This document shows, piece by piece, positions 46,289 through 56,746 of a stretch of DNA of 64,000 nucleotides; the stretch's first letter is position 1; every line of letters starts with the position of its first letter. The translations under genes and the position numbers were made by a program. Source of the DNA: Chlamydia ibidis 10-1398/6. Its GTDB lineage: Bacteria > Chlamydiota > Chlamydiia > Chlamydiales > Chlamydiaceae. Below the pieces are notes generated by a model. That model was not told the DNA's origin, ran no database searches, and was given only the letters and a program-made list of their open reading frames with translations. The DNA is taken from assembly GCF_000454725.1 (NCBI RefSeq), contig NZ_APJW01000002.1:270576-334575 (forward strand). Reading direction: 5' to 3'.

Positions 46289-47735
46289 AATTTGACAAGA
46301 CCTCTTGCACGACTTCTTTATCATCAAAAGGTATTGTTTGATGTTTAAAAATCTGATATGTCTCATGCCCTTTCCCTGCCACTAACACAATATCTCTATC
46401 TGAGGCAATGGACAAAGCATATGTAATTGCTTGTTTTCTGTCGATTTCGATGGAAAAATTTCTATTTACAAATCCTGTACAAATTTCATTGATTATTTCC
46501 TCCGGATCTTCCCCTCTAGGGTTATCTGAAGTCACAACTGAAAATCCATATGTTTCCGCCACACGGGCCATTATCTTACGTTTACTACGTTCTCTATCTC
46601 CTCCACATCCAAAAACTATTATAAGCCTTCCCTGTTCAGGAAGTAGTGTCTGCAATGTCTTGCAAACATTATCCAAAGCATCCGGAGTGTGAGCATAATC
46701 AATGTAAACAGGACAATTTCCGGAAAATATCGGCTCCAAACGTCCCTTTGGAGCCGATATGCTATTTATCTCGCTGATCAGATGCTGAATATCACAACCC
46801 AGATACTGATGAGTGACAGCTATAGCAGCTAAAATATTGTAAATATTGTGTTCTCCTATCAAAGAAGAGGAACACGAAAAAATTTTCCCATCGTGCATTA
46901 AATCAAATGATACACCATAGGAAGAAAGCTTAACATGACACGCACGATAATCCGAGTTTCTGGATATTCCATAGGAAACTATTCGTGCTTTTGTACTCTC
47001 TATAAATCTATCAACATAAGGGGAGTCTGCATTCACAATAGCTAACCCTGTAGTGGAAAGATTGGAAAATAACTTCTGTTTTGCCGCTAAATATTCGTCT
47101 AAAGAGTCATGAAAGTCCAAATGATCAAGTGTAAGATTAGTAAATACGCCTATGTCAAAAGAAACATCTGCAACACGGCCCAAAGACAACCCTATTGATG
47201 AAACCTCCATAACTACTGCTTTCTTATGATTCTTCACCATCTCAGCCAAATATTTATGTAAAAGGCACGCATCTGGTGTTGTAAAACCGTCTTGAACATA
47301 ATCACCATTACCAAATACATGGCCTATAGTACCAATCAAACCAGTTGGAACAGACATTCTATCAAGTAACGACTTGATCAAATGCGCGACAGTAGTTTTA
47401 CCATTGGTACCAGTAACTCCTATTACCCCAAGCTTATTAGAAGGATAGGCGTAGTATTTTGCAGCTAACCGCGACTCGGTCAAATAAAGATGTGGAGAAA
47501 CTACTTGGACCACAGAAAGAAAAGGATTATAAAGAGAAGAAACGACAGCAATTGCTCCGTTATCAACAGCAGATGATGCAAAATCATTCCCATCATACTG
47601 ACTACCCTTATGAGCAATAAATATATCCCCGACACCAACATATCGAGAATTTTTCGTAAGGTTTCTTACCTCTAGAGGCCGCACCTTACCGTAAACTTTT
47701 GCATCCACGCAATGAAGAAGTTCTTTTAAATCCAT
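46281..47735 (-). CDS. murE: UDP-MurNAc-tripeptide synthetase (MurE)
   Basis: Adds the third residue to the peptidoglycan stem peptide. Seen: N-terminal domain with NLTKNSRYVGVGDIFIAHKG, ATP loop GVTGTNGKTTVAHLIKSLL near residue 115, LTLDHLDFHDSLDEYLAAK near 205, GRLEPIF near 330, and the substrate-selecting DNPR motif in VTSDNPRGEDPEEI near 400. DNPR selects meso-diaminopimelate rather than Lys; so the stem peptide should contain meso-DAP, as has been reported for Chlamydia. The 484-residue length is normal. The gene overlaps amiA downstream; the gap upstream to ftsI is 500 bases. Confidence 0.95.
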   Translation of the reverse strand: MDLKELLHCVDAKVYGKVRPLEVRNLTKNSRYVGVGDIFIAHKGSQYDGNDFASSAVDNGAIAVVSSLYNPFLSVVQVVSPHLYLTESRLAAKYYAYPSNKLGVIGVTGTNGKTTVAHLIKSLLDRMSVPTGLIGTIGHVFGNGDYVQDGFTTPDACLLHKYLAEMVKNHKKAVVMEVSSIGLSLGRVADVSFDIGVFTNLTLDHLDFHDSLDEYLAAKQKLFSNLSTTGLAIVNADSPYVDRFIESTKARIVSYGISRNSDYRACHVKLSSYGVSFDLMHDGKIFSCSSSLIGEHNIYNILAAIAVTHQYLGCDIQHLISEINSISAPKGRLEPIFSGNCPVYIDYAHTPDALDNVCKTLQTLLPEQGRLIIVFGCGGDRERSKRKIMARVAETYGFSVVTSDNPRGEDPEEIINEICTGFVNRNFSIEIDRKQAITYALSIASDRDIVLVAGKGHETYQIFKHQTIPFDDKEVVQEVLSNYV

Positions 47736-48239
47736 TTTTCTTGAATCAAAGCCAACCTAACTAGGGTTTCTTCTCTGAGTTACAATTTTTACAACAATAT
47801 AGAAAATATTTATTCTTAACGAAAAGAATTTTATCTACTCTGTTAGCATGATTCTCAGATGGAAGATTGGTATATACAGGATAAACATCCAAAAAAAATG
47901 CGCCGAACTATTTTACATACAGAGAGTAAAATATGTCCAACTATTTTCTAAAGATCAACAGATGTATCGCCTAAAGAGATAAAATATTTTTACGGACTAA
48001 GAATGACTAATCCAAAATCAGGAGAACGGTAGTCCATACAACGATCGCTGTCTAAAAAATTATCTACCCAATAAGCTCAAACCAACTCTCCTACCTCATG
48101 ATTAGGGAAATGTCAATCATAGACAAACGATTAAATTAAGTAGGGCAACAGAATAAGCCATTCTCACCTACTCTATAATAGCTGTCTTAAAAACTATAAA
48201 ACTATATACTCTTAAATTGGTCCCTTCACTCGATATCTG
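47736..48239. other. 504-base intergenic region between ftsI and murE
   Basis: Both neighbours are on the minus strand, so this is the 3' region of ftsI and leader of murE. No ORF is convincing. Short inverted matches AGTAGG/CCTACT near 48140-48170 are weak. It breaks the otherwise tight division/cell-wall cluster in two, so a separate murE-amiA promoter probably lies here, though I do not see a good -35/-10 pair. Confidence 0.35.
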
Positions 48240-50198
48240 TTATTTAGACTGTGTCTGAGATCGATTCCAAGATTCGTACAGAGACTTGATAGACGCTACT
48301 TCTTCCCGATAACTGTATTTTTCCTTATCTTCTGGAGCACCCAGGTAATTCAATACCCGGTCGGCCACTCTAGCAAATACTGGAGCAGCACAGCGGCCTC
48401 CCATATAGTTCTTAGTACCGTCTTCTCGTAATCCGTGTTCAGGATCATCTATGGAAACTAGCATGACCATAGGGACTATGTTAGGAGAGGCTGGATAAAT
48501 CGGTGTGATACCTATAAATGAGGAAATATGACGATGTTTATCATATCTACCATTAATCAGTTTTTCCGTTGTTCCTGTTTTACCAGCACTAGAATGTCGC
48601 TTAGGTGAGGCACGAAATCCCGTACCTCCTGTACAAGTCGTGAAACGCATAGCCTGCATAACTTCATTAACAACACAATCTGGCAACACCCTTCCACTTC
48701 TTTCTTTGGAACGTAGCTGATATTCTTCCCCAGTATCTATTACAATCTTTTTCACTAATGTTGGGCGCACATCATACCCACCATTAGCAAGAATAGCATA
48801 AGCCCTTACCATTTGCATGCTGGTTACTAAAAGATTATAACCAATAGCTAATGAGTAGGGTGTAGACAAAGACCACTCAGGAATACCGCTAATATGGAAC
48901 CGCTTAGGGGAAGGAACTAAACCGACAGCCTCTCCTGGCAATTCTATACCCGTTTTTCTACCAAAACCCAAAGCTATGAGTTTTTCTTCGTACCAATGAT
49001 TACCGAGATGTTCGATAATACGATCAGCTAATTGCGCCATATATACATTGGAAGATTTCTGAATTGCCATGTACATATTAAGTTTATTATTACGCACGAT
49101 GTCTCTAAGAGGAGAATGCTTTCTTCCTGGGAATAGAGCTCTTGTAACATCGATGGGTTCATGGGGATCGAATATCGGAGATTTGCCAAGAAGACGCATT
49201 TCCTCGTTTGCTAGAAGAGCAATCGCTATGGTTACAGGCTTCATAATAGAACCTGGCTCAAAAACATCACAAACGGCGGAGACTTTAGTACACTCTACTT
49301 TACTGAGATCATTGAAATACTCTTTATAATTTGAGGGATAAAAAAATGGATATTGTGCTAAAGCTAGGATTTCTCCAGTGTGGGAGTTCATAAGAACTAA
49401 CCGCCCTCCCTTAGCCCTTGCTTCCTTGACGCCTATTTCTAACTCTTCTTCTGCGATTGTTTGAATACTAGGGTTAACGGTTAGATAAATGTCCGAGCCA
49501 TCTTTAGGAATTTTTGTCACTCGGTCTAAGTCCAGTCTATTTAAAGGAGAGCGCAAATACTTTCTTTCACCAGGCTCTCCTTCTAAAATGTGATTAAAGT
49601 AAGCTTCTAAACCACCTGTAGGAAAAGCTTTTCCCGTTTTCTCGTCCTTTATTTCTCTCAAAGTATGCAATACCTGACCGAGCAGTTTACCTAAAGGATA
49701 TGATCTCTGATAATCGGAAATAAAAAAGAGCGCGTTTGATGGAAGTTTATTTTTCGCTGCATAACCTCTCCACCATGAAAGAATACGATCACGCACTGAG
49801 ACATCTAGCCAGAGAAAAAGTTTACGATGACGAGATTTTTTATCAAATTCTTTACGCAAACTTTCATAATCCCCATGACCAACGCAATTTAATAAAGAAC
49901 TTGCAACTACATCACGATGAATTTCTGGTATCGCAACAGCATCTACACAAAGATGAAATTTCGTAATGTCTATGGCAAAAGCCTGCTTTTGCTCCATCTC
50001 TCCTTTACGTAAGGTAGTATTTGCGAAAAATGTTCCTCTACGAAAAGGATCTCTTACACGAAATTCATGTTGTCCCAAAGCCTCTGCTGCCCAGCGTTGT
50101 TCTTCACAAATTTGAATTTTATAATAACGTACAATCAAAAGCGCATAAGAAACCAATATCGCCGTAATAATTACGGTTAAAGATTTATGATGATTCAT
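48240..50198 (-). CDS. ftsI: peptidoglycan transpeptidase, PBP3/FtsI family
   Basis: A 652-residue class B penicillin-binding protein for septal peptidoglycan. Seen: an N-terminal membrane segment (LTVIITAILVSYALLIVRYY), then the PBP dimer domain, and the three penicillin-binding motifs: S317-I-M-K in FEPGSIMKPVTIA, S-S-N in IQKSSNVYMAQLAD near 382, and K-T-G in SSAGKTGTTEK near 540. It overlaps ftsL by 14 bases. In chlamydiae, division without FtsZ is reported to need this peptidoglycan synthesis. Gene position (rsmH-ftsL-ftsI) matches the mra/dcw order of other bacteria. Confidence 0.94.
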   Translation of the reverse strand: MNHHKSLTVIITAILVSYALLIVRYYKIQICEEQRWAAEALGQHEFRVRDPFRRGTFFANTTLRKGEMEQKQAFAIDITKFHLCVDAVAIPEIHRDVVASSLLNCVGHGDYESLRKEFDKKSRHRKLFLWLDVSVRDRILSWWRGYAAKNKLPSNALFFISDYQRSYPLGKLLGQVLHTLREIKDEKTGKAFPTGGLEAYFNHILEGEPGERKYLRSPLNRLDLDRVTKIPKDGSDIYLTVNPSIQTIAEEELEIGVKEARAKGGRLVLMNSHTGEILALAQYPFFYPSNYKEYFNDLSKVECTKVSAVCDVFEPGSIMKPVTIAIALLANEEMRLLGKSPIFDPHEPIDVTRALFPGRKHSPLRDIVRNNKLNMYMAIQKSSNVYMAQLADRIIEHLGNHWYEEKLIALGFGRKTGIELPGEAVGLVPSPKRFHISGIPEWSLSTPYSLAIGYNLLVTSMQMVRAYAILANGGYDVRPTLVKKIVIDTGEEYQLRSKERSGRVLPDCVVNEVMQAMRFTTCTGGTGFRASPKRHSSAGKTGTTEKLINGRYDKHRHISSFIGITPIYPASPNIVPMVMLVSIDDPEHGLREDGTKNYMGGRCAAPVFARVADRVLNYLGAPEDKEKYSYREEVASIKSLYESWNRSQTQSK

Positions 50199-50472
50199 AA
50201 GATAAAATCTGAATAGTATCTTCTTGAGGATATTGTAAATATGAATACTCTGGAAGCGAAGCTATTTGCATTAAATGCTCAGGACTTTCTAGTTTATCGA
50301 TTAAGAAAATTAGAGTAGTATTTTCCTGTTCTAATTGGCGTAGTCGCGACCATAACCTGGGAATTTCTAAACGTAATTTAGTAAGGTCATTCTGTTTATT
50401 TATATAGCAATAAAGCAAACTGCCTAGAAAACAAAAACAAAAAAATAAACGAATAAAACGATATTTAGTCAT
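50185..50472 (-). CDS. ftsL: FtsL-like division protein
   Basis: A 95-residue protein with one N-terminal membrane helix ([18 protein letters not shown], about residues 7-24) and a heptad-type coiled tail ([32 protein letters not shown]), the form of FtsL. It lies exactly between rsmH and ftsI, where ftsL sits in many bacteria, overlapping rsmH by 4 bases and ftsI by 14. FtsL joins the divisome with FtsB and FtsQ. Sequence identity in this family is always low; the position makes the call. Confidence 0.8.
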   Translation of the reverse strand: MTKYRFIRLFFCFCFLGSLLYCYINKQNDLTKLRLEIPRLWSRLRQLEQENTTLIFLIDKLESPEHLMQIASLPEYSYLQYPQEDTIQILSYESS

Positions 50473-51365
50473 AGAGGAAGTTTTTCAAAACAACGCAACT
50501 TTGCTGACCGAGAACGTGGGTTTCTCCTTATTTCTTCATAACTAGGGACGATTACTTTTTTAGTAATCACTCTACCTAACCTATTAGCTTCGGCATTTCT
50601 AAAAAACCATTTAACTGGGCGATCTTCTGAACTACAAAAAGAGATAATGATCAAACGTCCATATGGAGCAAGCCATTGGATAGCGGAATCTAGCAAAAAT
50701 TTCAACTCTAAGTCTTCTTGGTTAACATGTACACGAAGAGCTTGAAAAATTAAAGTTAGGGGGTGGATCTTTTTCCTCAAACGATATGAAGGAAATACTC
50801 CTTGAGTAGCTTCTTTAAGATCTCGCACAGTAATTATGCGTTTGTGCTTGCGAAATTGTACTATTGCTTTAGCAGCATTCTTCCAAAGAGGCTCCTCTCC
50901 ATATTCCTTAAAAATCTTACCTAATTCATCTTCTCTTAAAGTATTGAGGACTTCGCAAGCTGTAACGCCTTGTGTTGTATCCATACGCATGTCAAGAACA
51001 TGATCATCTCCTCTAAAACTAAACCCTCGCTCCAAAGTATCTATCTGCATAGAAGATATTCCTAAATCAGCAAGGACTCCGTCATAAGCACAACTCGGGG
51101 CATCATTGGCTAGATCCTGAAAAGAAGCATGACGAAAATGTACACGATCACCAAACCGTTCTAGTCTCTTATGTGCTAAATTTAAAGCGTCGAGGTCACG
51201 ATCAGATGCATCATAGGATAAAATCGAAGGATATGATGATAAAAATGCTTCAGCATGTCCCCCAGCTCCGACGGTTACATCGCGAAATGTTTTAAGCGAA
51301 CAACTAGCAAACAATGATAAACATTCATTAACTAAAACTGGCGTATGCGGAAAATTTTCAAACAT
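50469..51365 (-). CDS. rsmH: 16S rRNA (cytosine-N4)-methyltransferase
   Basis: Methylates C1402 of 16S rRNA with S-adenosylmethionine. The 298-residue protein has [13 protein letters not shown] near the start, [14 protein letters not shown] (SAM loop) near residue 30, [23 protein letters not shown] near 90-110, LDMRMD, and the C-terminal [16 protein letters not shown] and [12 protein letters not shown]. Formerly mraW. It is the first gene of the division cluster. Confidence 0.95.
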   Translation of the reverse strand: MFENFPHTPVLVNECLSLFASCSLKTFRDVTVGAGGHAEAFLSSYPSILSYDASDRDLDALNLAHKRLERFGDRVHFRHASFQDLANDAPSCAYDGVLADLGISSMQIDTLERGFSFRGDDHVLDMRMDTTQGVTACEVLNTLREDELGKIFKEYGEEPLWKNAAKAIVQFRKHKRIITVRDLKEATQGVFPSYRLRKKIHPLTLIFQALRVHVNQEDLELKFLLDSAIQWLAPYGRLIIISFCSSEDRPVKWFFRNAEANRLGRVITKKVIVPSYEEIRRNPRSRSAKLRCFEKLPL

Positions 51366-51462
51366 AAAGACTTCCTTGGATAATATCGAAGTAGTATGCG
51401 ATAAAGATAAGCATACACCATCTATCTGAAAGGAAATAGAATTTTTCTATCCATCAAGACTA

Positions 51463-51490
51463 TTGACTTTTTCCTTACCTCTATTATGAT
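51463..51490 (+). promoter_or_regulatory. near-consensus promoter for the gene at 51521
   Basis: TTGACT (51463-51468), 16 bases, TATGAT (51485-51490): five of six matches in each hexamer. The start codon at 51521 follows after about 30 bases. Confidence 0.7.
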
Positions 51491-51520
51491 TTAGAAAACA
51501 GGGTCTTCTTGGGCTGCCTC

Positions 51521-52069
51521 ATGGTAGAAATTTTTAATTACAGTTCTTCAGTCTACGAAAAACATGCTTCCAATAATAAAATAGTTAACGATTTTCGTCA
51601 GGAAATCCAAATGGAGAGCCTAGCTATCCGAGAAGTTGCTAGACATGCTCAAATTTTGGATATGACACCAAAGCCCTCCGCTTTGACTACCTTAATGCAG
51701 ACTGATAAAAAAACTCATTGGGCTTTCTTTTCTCCTCCTCAAAACTTTCATAAGCAACGCTGCTCAAATCCTTATCTTGCTCCTTCTTTAGGTTCTCCTG
51801 ATCAACAAGATGAGGATATGGAGAAAATCTCTGCTTACTTGCGTGTATTAACTCGAGGAAAATTTTCTTACCGTAGTCGTGTCACTCCTCTTCTTTCTTA
51901 TAGAGAGAACAAGGATAAGGAGACGGAGGAAGAGGAGGAAGATTCTGAAGAGACACAACTATTGAAAGAAGGTAGAATCTTACTTAAAGCTCTTGATCTT
52001 GGTATTAAATCTTCGAACGTAATGATTGATTACGTTATTTCTCGTATTTTTCAATTTGTTCAAGGTTAA
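51521..52069 (+). CDS. chlamydial protein of unknown function (CT273-like)
   Basis: A 182-residue soluble protein. No motif is known to me. Features: a helical N-terminal half (KIVNDFRQEIQMESLAIREVA), Pro-rich middle (FFSPPQNFHKQRCSNPYLAP), a strongly acidic run (NKDKETEEEEEDSEET) near residue 135, and a C-terminal helix. I choose ATG 51521; an upstream TTG (51509) is an unlikely start. It is followed after three bases by a TPR protein, and such pairs in type III systems can be substrate plus chaperone; that is an inference only. It has its own promoter. Confidence 0.6.
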   Translation: MVEIFNYSSSVYEKHASNNKIVNDFRQEIQMESLAIREVARHAQILDMTPKPSALTTLMQTDKKTHWAFFSPPQNFHKQRCSNPYLAPSLGSPDQQDEDMEKISAYLRVLTRGKFSYRSRVTPLLSYRENKDKETEEEEEDSEETQLLKEGRILLKALDLGIKSSNVMIDYVISRIFQFVQG

Positions 52070-52072
52070 ATC

Positions 52073-52504
52073 ATGATAGATAATGAATGGAAAGCGATCC
52101 TAGGATGGGGGGATCAAGAACTGGAAGAGTTACGAATCTCTGGTTATCTGTTTCTAAGGCAAGGGCATTACCGGAAAGCGATTCTGTTTTTCGAAGCTTT
52201 GACTGTACTTGATCCTTTGAGTATTTATGACTTTCAAACTTTGGGTGGGCTGTATCTGCAAGTAGGAGAAAATGAAAAAGCATTATTCATTTTAGACCAG
52301 GCCTTGCGCATGCAAGGAGACCATCTTCCTACTTTATTGAACAAAACAAAGGCCTTGTTTTGCTTGAATCGTATTGAAGAAGCTTCCGCTATAGCAATGT
52401 TTCTGACTACCTGTCCAGATTCTATAATTGCAAATGATGCCGAAGCACTAATCATGAGCTATACAAAAAAAAATATAGCTACTCCTTTAACCACGGCATC
52501 TTAA
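52073..52504 (+). CDS. TPR protein, SycD/LcrH-type secretion chaperone-like (CT274-like)
   Basis: A 143-residue helical protein with about three tetratricopeptide-like repeats: LRISGYLFLRQGHYRKAILFFEALTVLDP, FQTLGGLYLQVGENEKALFILDQALRM, and LLNKTKALFCLNRIEEASAIAMFL. The pattern of a helical N terminus and three TPRs in 140-160 residues is that of class II type III secretion chaperones, which bind translocators. I recall CT274 as such a candidate. It overlaps nothing; the gap to the gene before is three bases, so they form one unit. A general TPR adaptor is the alternative. Confidence 0.65.
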   Translation: MIDNEWKAILGWGDQELEELRISGYLFLRQGHYRKAILFFEALTVLDPLSIYDFQTLGGLYLQVGENEKALFILDQALRMQGDHLPTLLNKTKALFCLNRIEEASAIAMFLTTCPDSIIANDAEALIMSYTKKNIATPLTTAS

Positions 52505-52651
52505 CTCTACCGATTTTTTTTATTAAGATAGGTGGAGAAAAACTATTGATTGCTTATCAAGACCAGTGGTACATTGGCAATTTCTTCCTTACTTAGGAAT
52601 AAACCTTGGTTTGTTCTTAACTAAAATCCTAGACAGATAAAAGAGAGTTGA

Positions 52652-54004
52652 ATGTTAACTTGTAACGATTGCAGTACCTGGGAACAGTTCGTAAATTATG
52701 TCAAAACACGTTGTTCACATACCGCTTTTGAAAACTGGATTTCCCCTATTCAAGTTCTTGAGGAGACTCAAGAAAAAATTCGACTTGAAGTTCCGAATAT
52801 TTTCGTCCAGAGCTATCTTTTAGATAACTATAAGAAAGATCTTTGTTCCTTTGTTCCTCTCGATGCTCATGGAGAGCCTGCTTTAGAATTTGTCGTAACT
52901 GAGATAAAAAGAGTCGCCCGCCCTGCAGTTGCGGTGCAGGTTTCAAAGGAAGATCTTCCAGAAATTGATGATAGTTCTAAAGACTTCGAATTGAAGTTAA
53001 ATTCTGCTTATCGTTTTGATAATTTTATTGAAGGTCCTTCTAACCAATTTGTTAAATCCGCAGCAGTTGGTATTGCTGGACGCCCAGGAAGATCATATAA
53101 TCCACTATTTATTCATGGTGGTGTGGGATTAGGGAAAACCCATCTACTTCATGCCGTAGGACATTATGTTCGCGAGCATCATAAAAACCTTAGAGTGCAT
53201 TGTATCACTACAGAAGCTTTCATCAATGATTTGGTCTATCATTTAAGATTAAAGTCTGTAGATAAGATGAAAAATTTCTATCGCTCCTTAGATTTACTCC
53301 TGGTCGATGATATTCAGTTCTTACAAAATCGTCAGAATTTTGAAGAAGAATTTTGCAATACATTTGAAACTCTAATTCACTTAAGCAAACAAATTGTTAT
53401 TACTTGCGACAAACCCCCAGGCCAATTAAAGCTTTCTGAAAGAATTATTACGCGAATGGAATGGGGATTGGTTGCACATGTGGGGATTCCTGATTTGGAA
53501 ACCCGTGTTGCTATCTTACAACATAAAGCAGAGCAAAAAGGACTATATGTTCCTAATGACATGGCCTTCTATATTGCTGATCATGTGTATGGCAATGTGC
53601 GTCAGCTCGAGGGTGCTATCAACAAACTGACTGCTCATTGTCGTTTATTTGGGAAAACCCTTACTGAAGATATTATTCGCAATACTCTTCAAGAGTTATT
53701 TCACTCCCCTTCTAAACAGACTGTTTCCGTAGAAAATATTTTAAAGAGTGTTGCTACTGTTTTTCAAGTGAAACTACAAGACCTCAAGGGCAATTCTCGT
53801 TCTAAAGAATTAGTTTTAGCTCGTCAGGTATCTATGTATCTGGCCAAAACCCTTATTACTGATTCCCTCGTTGCAATAGGAGCTGCTTTTGGAAAAACTC
53901 ACTCTACGGTTCTGTATGCCTGTAAGACAATTGAGCAAAAGATCATTAACGACGAAATGTTAAAGCGTCAAATTCAACTATGTAAAAACCATGTTGTTGG
54001 TTAA
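52652..54004 (+). CDS. dnaA: chromosomal replication initiator protein DnaA
   Basis: Binds DnaA boxes and opens the origin. The 450-residue protein has N-terminal domain I ([15 protein letters not shown] start, [11 protein letters not shown]), AAA+ Walker [20 protein letters not shown] near residue 155, Walker [14 protein letters not shown] near 215, sensor [12 protein letters not shown], and the C-terminal helix-turn-helix with [16 protein letters not shown] near 430. Chlamydiae have, as I recall, two dnaA genes; this is the one beside the bactofilin and nqr genes. I see no cluster of TTATNCACA boxes in the gaps near it, so an origin here is not supported. Confidence 0.95.
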   Translation: MLTCNDCSTWEQFVNYVKTRCSHTAFENWISPIQVLEETQEKIRLEVPNIFVQSYLLDNYKKDLCSFVPLDAHGEPALEFVVTEIKRVARPAVAVQVSKEDLPEIDDSSKDFELKLNSAYRFDNFIEGPSNQFVKSAAVGIAGRPGRSYNPLFIHGGVGLGKTHLLHAVGHYVREHHKNLRVHCITTEAFINDLVYHLRLKSVDKMKNFYRSLDLLLVDDIQFLQNRQNFEEEFCNTFETLIHLSKQIVITCDKPPGQLKLSERIITRMEWGLVAHVGIPDLETRVAILQHKAEQKGLYVPNDMAFYIADHVYGNVRQLEGAINKLTAHCRLFGKTLTEDIIRNTLQELFHSPSKQTVSVENILKSVATVFQVKLQDLKGNSRSKELVLARQVSMYLAKTLITDSLVAIGAAFGKTHSTVLYACKTIEQKIINDEMLKRQIQLCKNHVVG

Positions 54005-54019
54005 TTCAGGAGAAGATCT

Positions 54020-54580
54020 ATGTTCCGAAGAACAGGAAAAAATCACTTTGATGAGGTTCAAACTCTTTACAACGAAGATTCGACCTCTCAAACATCTTAT
54101 ACATATCCCCGTGCTGATCTTCTCGATCCCACTCAGGCAATATTTGAACATACAAAGTCTGTAGAAGCTAGGCCTTTAAGCTCTTCGGTAGCTGCCTCAG
54201 CCACCGAATGGTCTTCTGCTGAAGATACGCTTCCTGATTTTAATGAAGAGCCGGAAACAACTTTAGGAGAAGGCGTAACTTTTAAAGGTGAACTTGCATT
54301 TGAACGCCTTCTAAGGATTGACGGTACATTTGAAGGCATCCTTATTTCTAATGGTAAGATAATTGTTGGTCCCAAAGGTAGTGTAAAAGCTGACATACAA
54401 ATGCACGAAGCTATTATTGAAGGGGTAGTTGAAGGCAATATTACTGTTGATGGAAGGGTTGAGCTCAGAGGTGAGGCAGTTATCAAAGGTGATATCCAAG
54501 CTAGTGAATTATGTGTAGACGCTGGTGTAAAACTACTTGGTTATGTTGCTATCTCGGGAATTACTCAAGATCAGGGTTAA
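54020..54580 (+). CDS. bactofilin
   Basis: A 186-residue polymer-forming cytoskeletal protein. The core, residues about 90-180, is a beta-helix repeat of short hydrophobic strands with Gly turns: LGEGVTFKGELAFERLLRID, GTFEGILISNGKIIVGPKGSV, VDGRVELRGEAVIKGDIQ. The N terminus is disordered and rich in Ser/Thr/Glu. Bactofilins form filaments that shape cells; a C. trachomatis homologue has been studied as a cell-size factor. The start ATG 54020 has AGGAGA a few bases upstream, 15 bases after the dnaA stop. It converges and overlaps the next gene by 20 bases. Confidence 0.88.
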   Translation: MFRRTGKNHFDEVQTLYNEDSTSQTSYTYPRADLLDPTQAIFEHTKSVEARPLSSSVAASATEWSSAEDTLPDFNEEPETTLGEGVTFKGELAFERLLRIDGTFEGILISNGKIIVGPKGSVKADIQMHEAIIEGVVEGNITVDGRVELRGEAVIKGDIQASELCVDAGVKLLGYVAISGITQDQG

Positions 54581-55226
54581 GAAATAAGCTAATAATCCAT
54601 ACTTTGCTTTTAGCATAGTATTCAATCATATCCAGCCAGGATCTAGGTGGACAGTGCGTTGAAATAATACAAATTGGTTTCTTTTCCTTTTGTAGACAAC
54701 TAACTCCTTGTTTCGAAAGACGCATACGCTGGACAGGAATTCCTATTCTTTTTCCTAATTCAATAACAATATCTTTTACGATCTCCCCTGCAATATAAAA
54801 TATCTTTCTAGGATGTATCTCCTCCCAAACAAACTCTTGCTGAATAGATTTGCAAAAAAACAAAATAGCTTCTTTTTTTCCTTGTTCTGCCTTTTCATAC
54901 AATGATAACACGACATTAGACGAAAGATAAAAAACCAACACATATCGTGAACAAGTGCTATTGCACTTAGCACAACAAGATAGGCCTCCTATTTCCAAAT
55001 ACTGAAAACAATGTAAACAACGTCCCTTTCTACTGATTTTTTGTATCACACGTAAACAAGAAGAGCATAGAATCTTTCCGGGACAAGCACATCCATAACA
55101 AACTATAGGAAAAATAAGTTCTAAAAAAAATAATAAGAATTTATGTAGGAAAGCAGTTTTTATTCGTAAAATTCTAATTAATTTGTTACGTTGTTCAACG
55201 TGTAGAAGCTTCAACCTTTCTCTCAT
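54561..55226 (-). CDS. ComF-like protein with double zinc ribbon, phosphoribosyltransferase part degenerate
   Basis: A 221-residue protein. After a basic N terminus and [13 protein letters not shown], it has a double zinc ribbon: CYGCACP, then LCSSC, then GRCLHCF and SCCAKC. That is the N-terminal module of ComF, a competence-linked protein. The second half should be a phosphoribosyltransferase with an acidic PRPP loop (VDDVxTTG), but I find only [13 protein letters not shown], so it seems to be inactive. I place the start at ATG 55226; the longer ORF from 55292 would overlap nqrB by 61 bases. It is divergent from nqrB with six bases between, so nqrB's promoter must lie within this gene. Confidence 0.6.
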   Translation of the reverse strand: MRERLKLLHVEQRNKLIRILRIKTAFLHKFLLFFLELIFPIVCYGCACPGKILCSSCLRVIQKISRKGRCLHCFQYLEIGGLSCCAKCNSTCSRYVLVFYLSSNVVLSLYEKAEQGKKEAILFFCKSIQQEFVWEEIHPRKIFYIAGEIVKDIVIELGKRIGIPVQRMRLSKQGVSCLQKEKKPICIISTHCPPRSWLDMIEYYAKSKVWIISLFLNPDLE

Positions 55227-55231
55227 TTGCA

Positions 55232-56743
55232 ATGCTGAAACGATTTGTAAACTCCATTTGGAAATTGTGTGAAAAAGATAAATTCCGGTCACTTACTCCA
55301 GTCGCAGACGCTATAGATACGTTCTGCTACGAGCCAATACATGTGCCAACTTCGCCTCCGTTCATTCGTGACTCTGTAGATATAAAACGCTGGATGATGT
55401 TGGTTGTTGTTGCTTTGCTTCCCGCTATCCTGGCAGCCATTTGGAACGCAGGGGTTCAAGCATTAGTTTATAGCTCCTATAATCCTGAGATGATGAACGA
55501 GTTTTTGAACATCTCCGGATTCTCTAGTTATTTCTCTTTCATTTTTCATCGTCTGGGTATTTTATCCGTTCTAGGTGAAGGATTAAAGATATTTGTTCCT
55601 CTGTTGTTGATTAGTTATACTGTAGGCGGAGCTTGTGAAGTTCTTTTCGCAATTGTTAGAAAACATAAAATTGCCGAAGGATTGCTAGTTACTGGTATTC
55701 TTTATCCTCTAACATTACCTCCTACTATTCCTTATTGGATGGCCGCTTTGGGAATCGCTTTCGGTGTAGTGATTAGCAAGGAGCTTTTCGGCGGCACAGG
55801 CATGAATATTCTAAATCCTGCATTGACAGGTAGGGCTTTCCTTTTCTTTACGTTCCCCGTAAAAATGAGTGGAGATGTTTGGGTTGGGACCAATCCTCAA
55901 ACTATTAAGAATAGCCTGTTTGCTATGAATTCTTCTGCTGGGAAATCCCTCATAGATGGTTTTTCTGAATCCACATGCTTACAAACTCTTAATTCTACTC
56001 CTCCCTCAGTCAAAAGAGTCCATGTGGATGCTATTGCATCAAATATACTCCACTTGTCTAAGGTGCCATCCCAAGAAGTTATTGAATCCCAGTTTTCTGT
56101 TTGGTCAGAAAGACAGCCCGGCCTTGTTTTAGATAATCTCTCTCTCGCAGACGTACATGACTTTGTAACTGCGCCCATACAAGATGGCGGTCTAGGACTT
56201 CTGCCGACACAATTTGACTCTGCCTACGCAATTACTGATGTAATCTATGGAACAGGTAAATTTTCAACATCCAATTTATTTTTTGGAAATGTTATTGGTT
56301 CTTTAGGAGAAACTTCGACCCTAGCATGTTTGTGCGGAGCTATTTTCTTAATAATTACTGGAATTGCTTCCTGGAGAACTATGGTTTCTTTTGGGATAGG
56401 TGCATTAGTCACTGCTTGGTTATTTAAAATTGTCAGCATTCTAATTGTAGGAAAATCGGGTGCCTGGGCTCCAGCTAGATTTTTTATTCCTGCATACCGA
56501 CATCTGTTTTTAGGAGGATTAGCGTTCGGATTAGTATTCATGGCAACAGATCCAGTTTCTTCTCCTACGATGAGATGGGCTAAGTGGGTTTACGGTCTCT
56601 TCATTGGTTTTATGACAATTTTGATTCGTTTGATTAATCCAGCATATCCTGAAGGTGTGATGCTAGCTATTCTTTTGGGGAATGTCTTTGCACCTCTTCT
56701 TGATTACTTCGCATTAGGAAAGTATAAACGAAGGAAAGTATAG
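55232..56743 (+). CDS. nqrB: Na+-translocating NADH:quinone reductase subunit B
   Basis: Membrane subunit of the redox-driven sodium pump. The 503-residue protein has about ten membrane helices; [20 protein letters not shown] at about 58-77, [16 protein letters not shown] and [24 protein letters not shown] are typical NqrB signatures, as are [25 protein letters not shown] and [22 protein letters not shown] at the C terminus. A long loop (about 215-330) carries no clear covalent-FMN motif that I could place. It is first of nqrB-C-D-E; nqrA and nqrF are not in the window. Confidence 0.95.
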   Translation: MLKRFVNSIWKLCEKDKFRSLTPVADAIDTFCYEPIHVPTSPPFIRDSVDIKRWMMLVVVALLPAILAAIWNAGVQALVYSSYNPEMMNEFLNISGFSSYFSFIFHRLGILSVLGEGLKIFVPLLLISYTVGGACEVLFAIVRKHKIAEGLLVTGILYPLTLPPTIPYWMAALGIAFGVVISKELFGGTGMNILNPALTGRAFLFFTFPVKMSGDVWVGTNPQTIKNSLFAMNSSAGKSLIDGFSESTCLQTLNSTPPSVKRVHVDAIASNILHLSKVPSQEVIESQFSVWSERQPGLVLDNLSLADVHDFVTAPIQDGGLGLLPTQFDSAYAITDVIYGTGKFSTSNLFFGNVIGSLGETSTLACLCGAIFLIITGIASWRTMVSFGIGALVTAWLFKIVSILIVGKSGAWAPARFFIPAYRHLFLGGLAFGLVFMATDPVSSPTMRWAKWVYGLFIGFMTILIRLINPAYPEGVMLAILLGNVFAPLLDYFALGKYKRRKV

Positions 56744-56746
56744 AAT

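Noticed and set aside
52505..52651. Chromosomal origin beside dnaA
   Set aside because: No cluster of DnaA boxes or AT-rich 13-mers was seen in the gaps around the gene.
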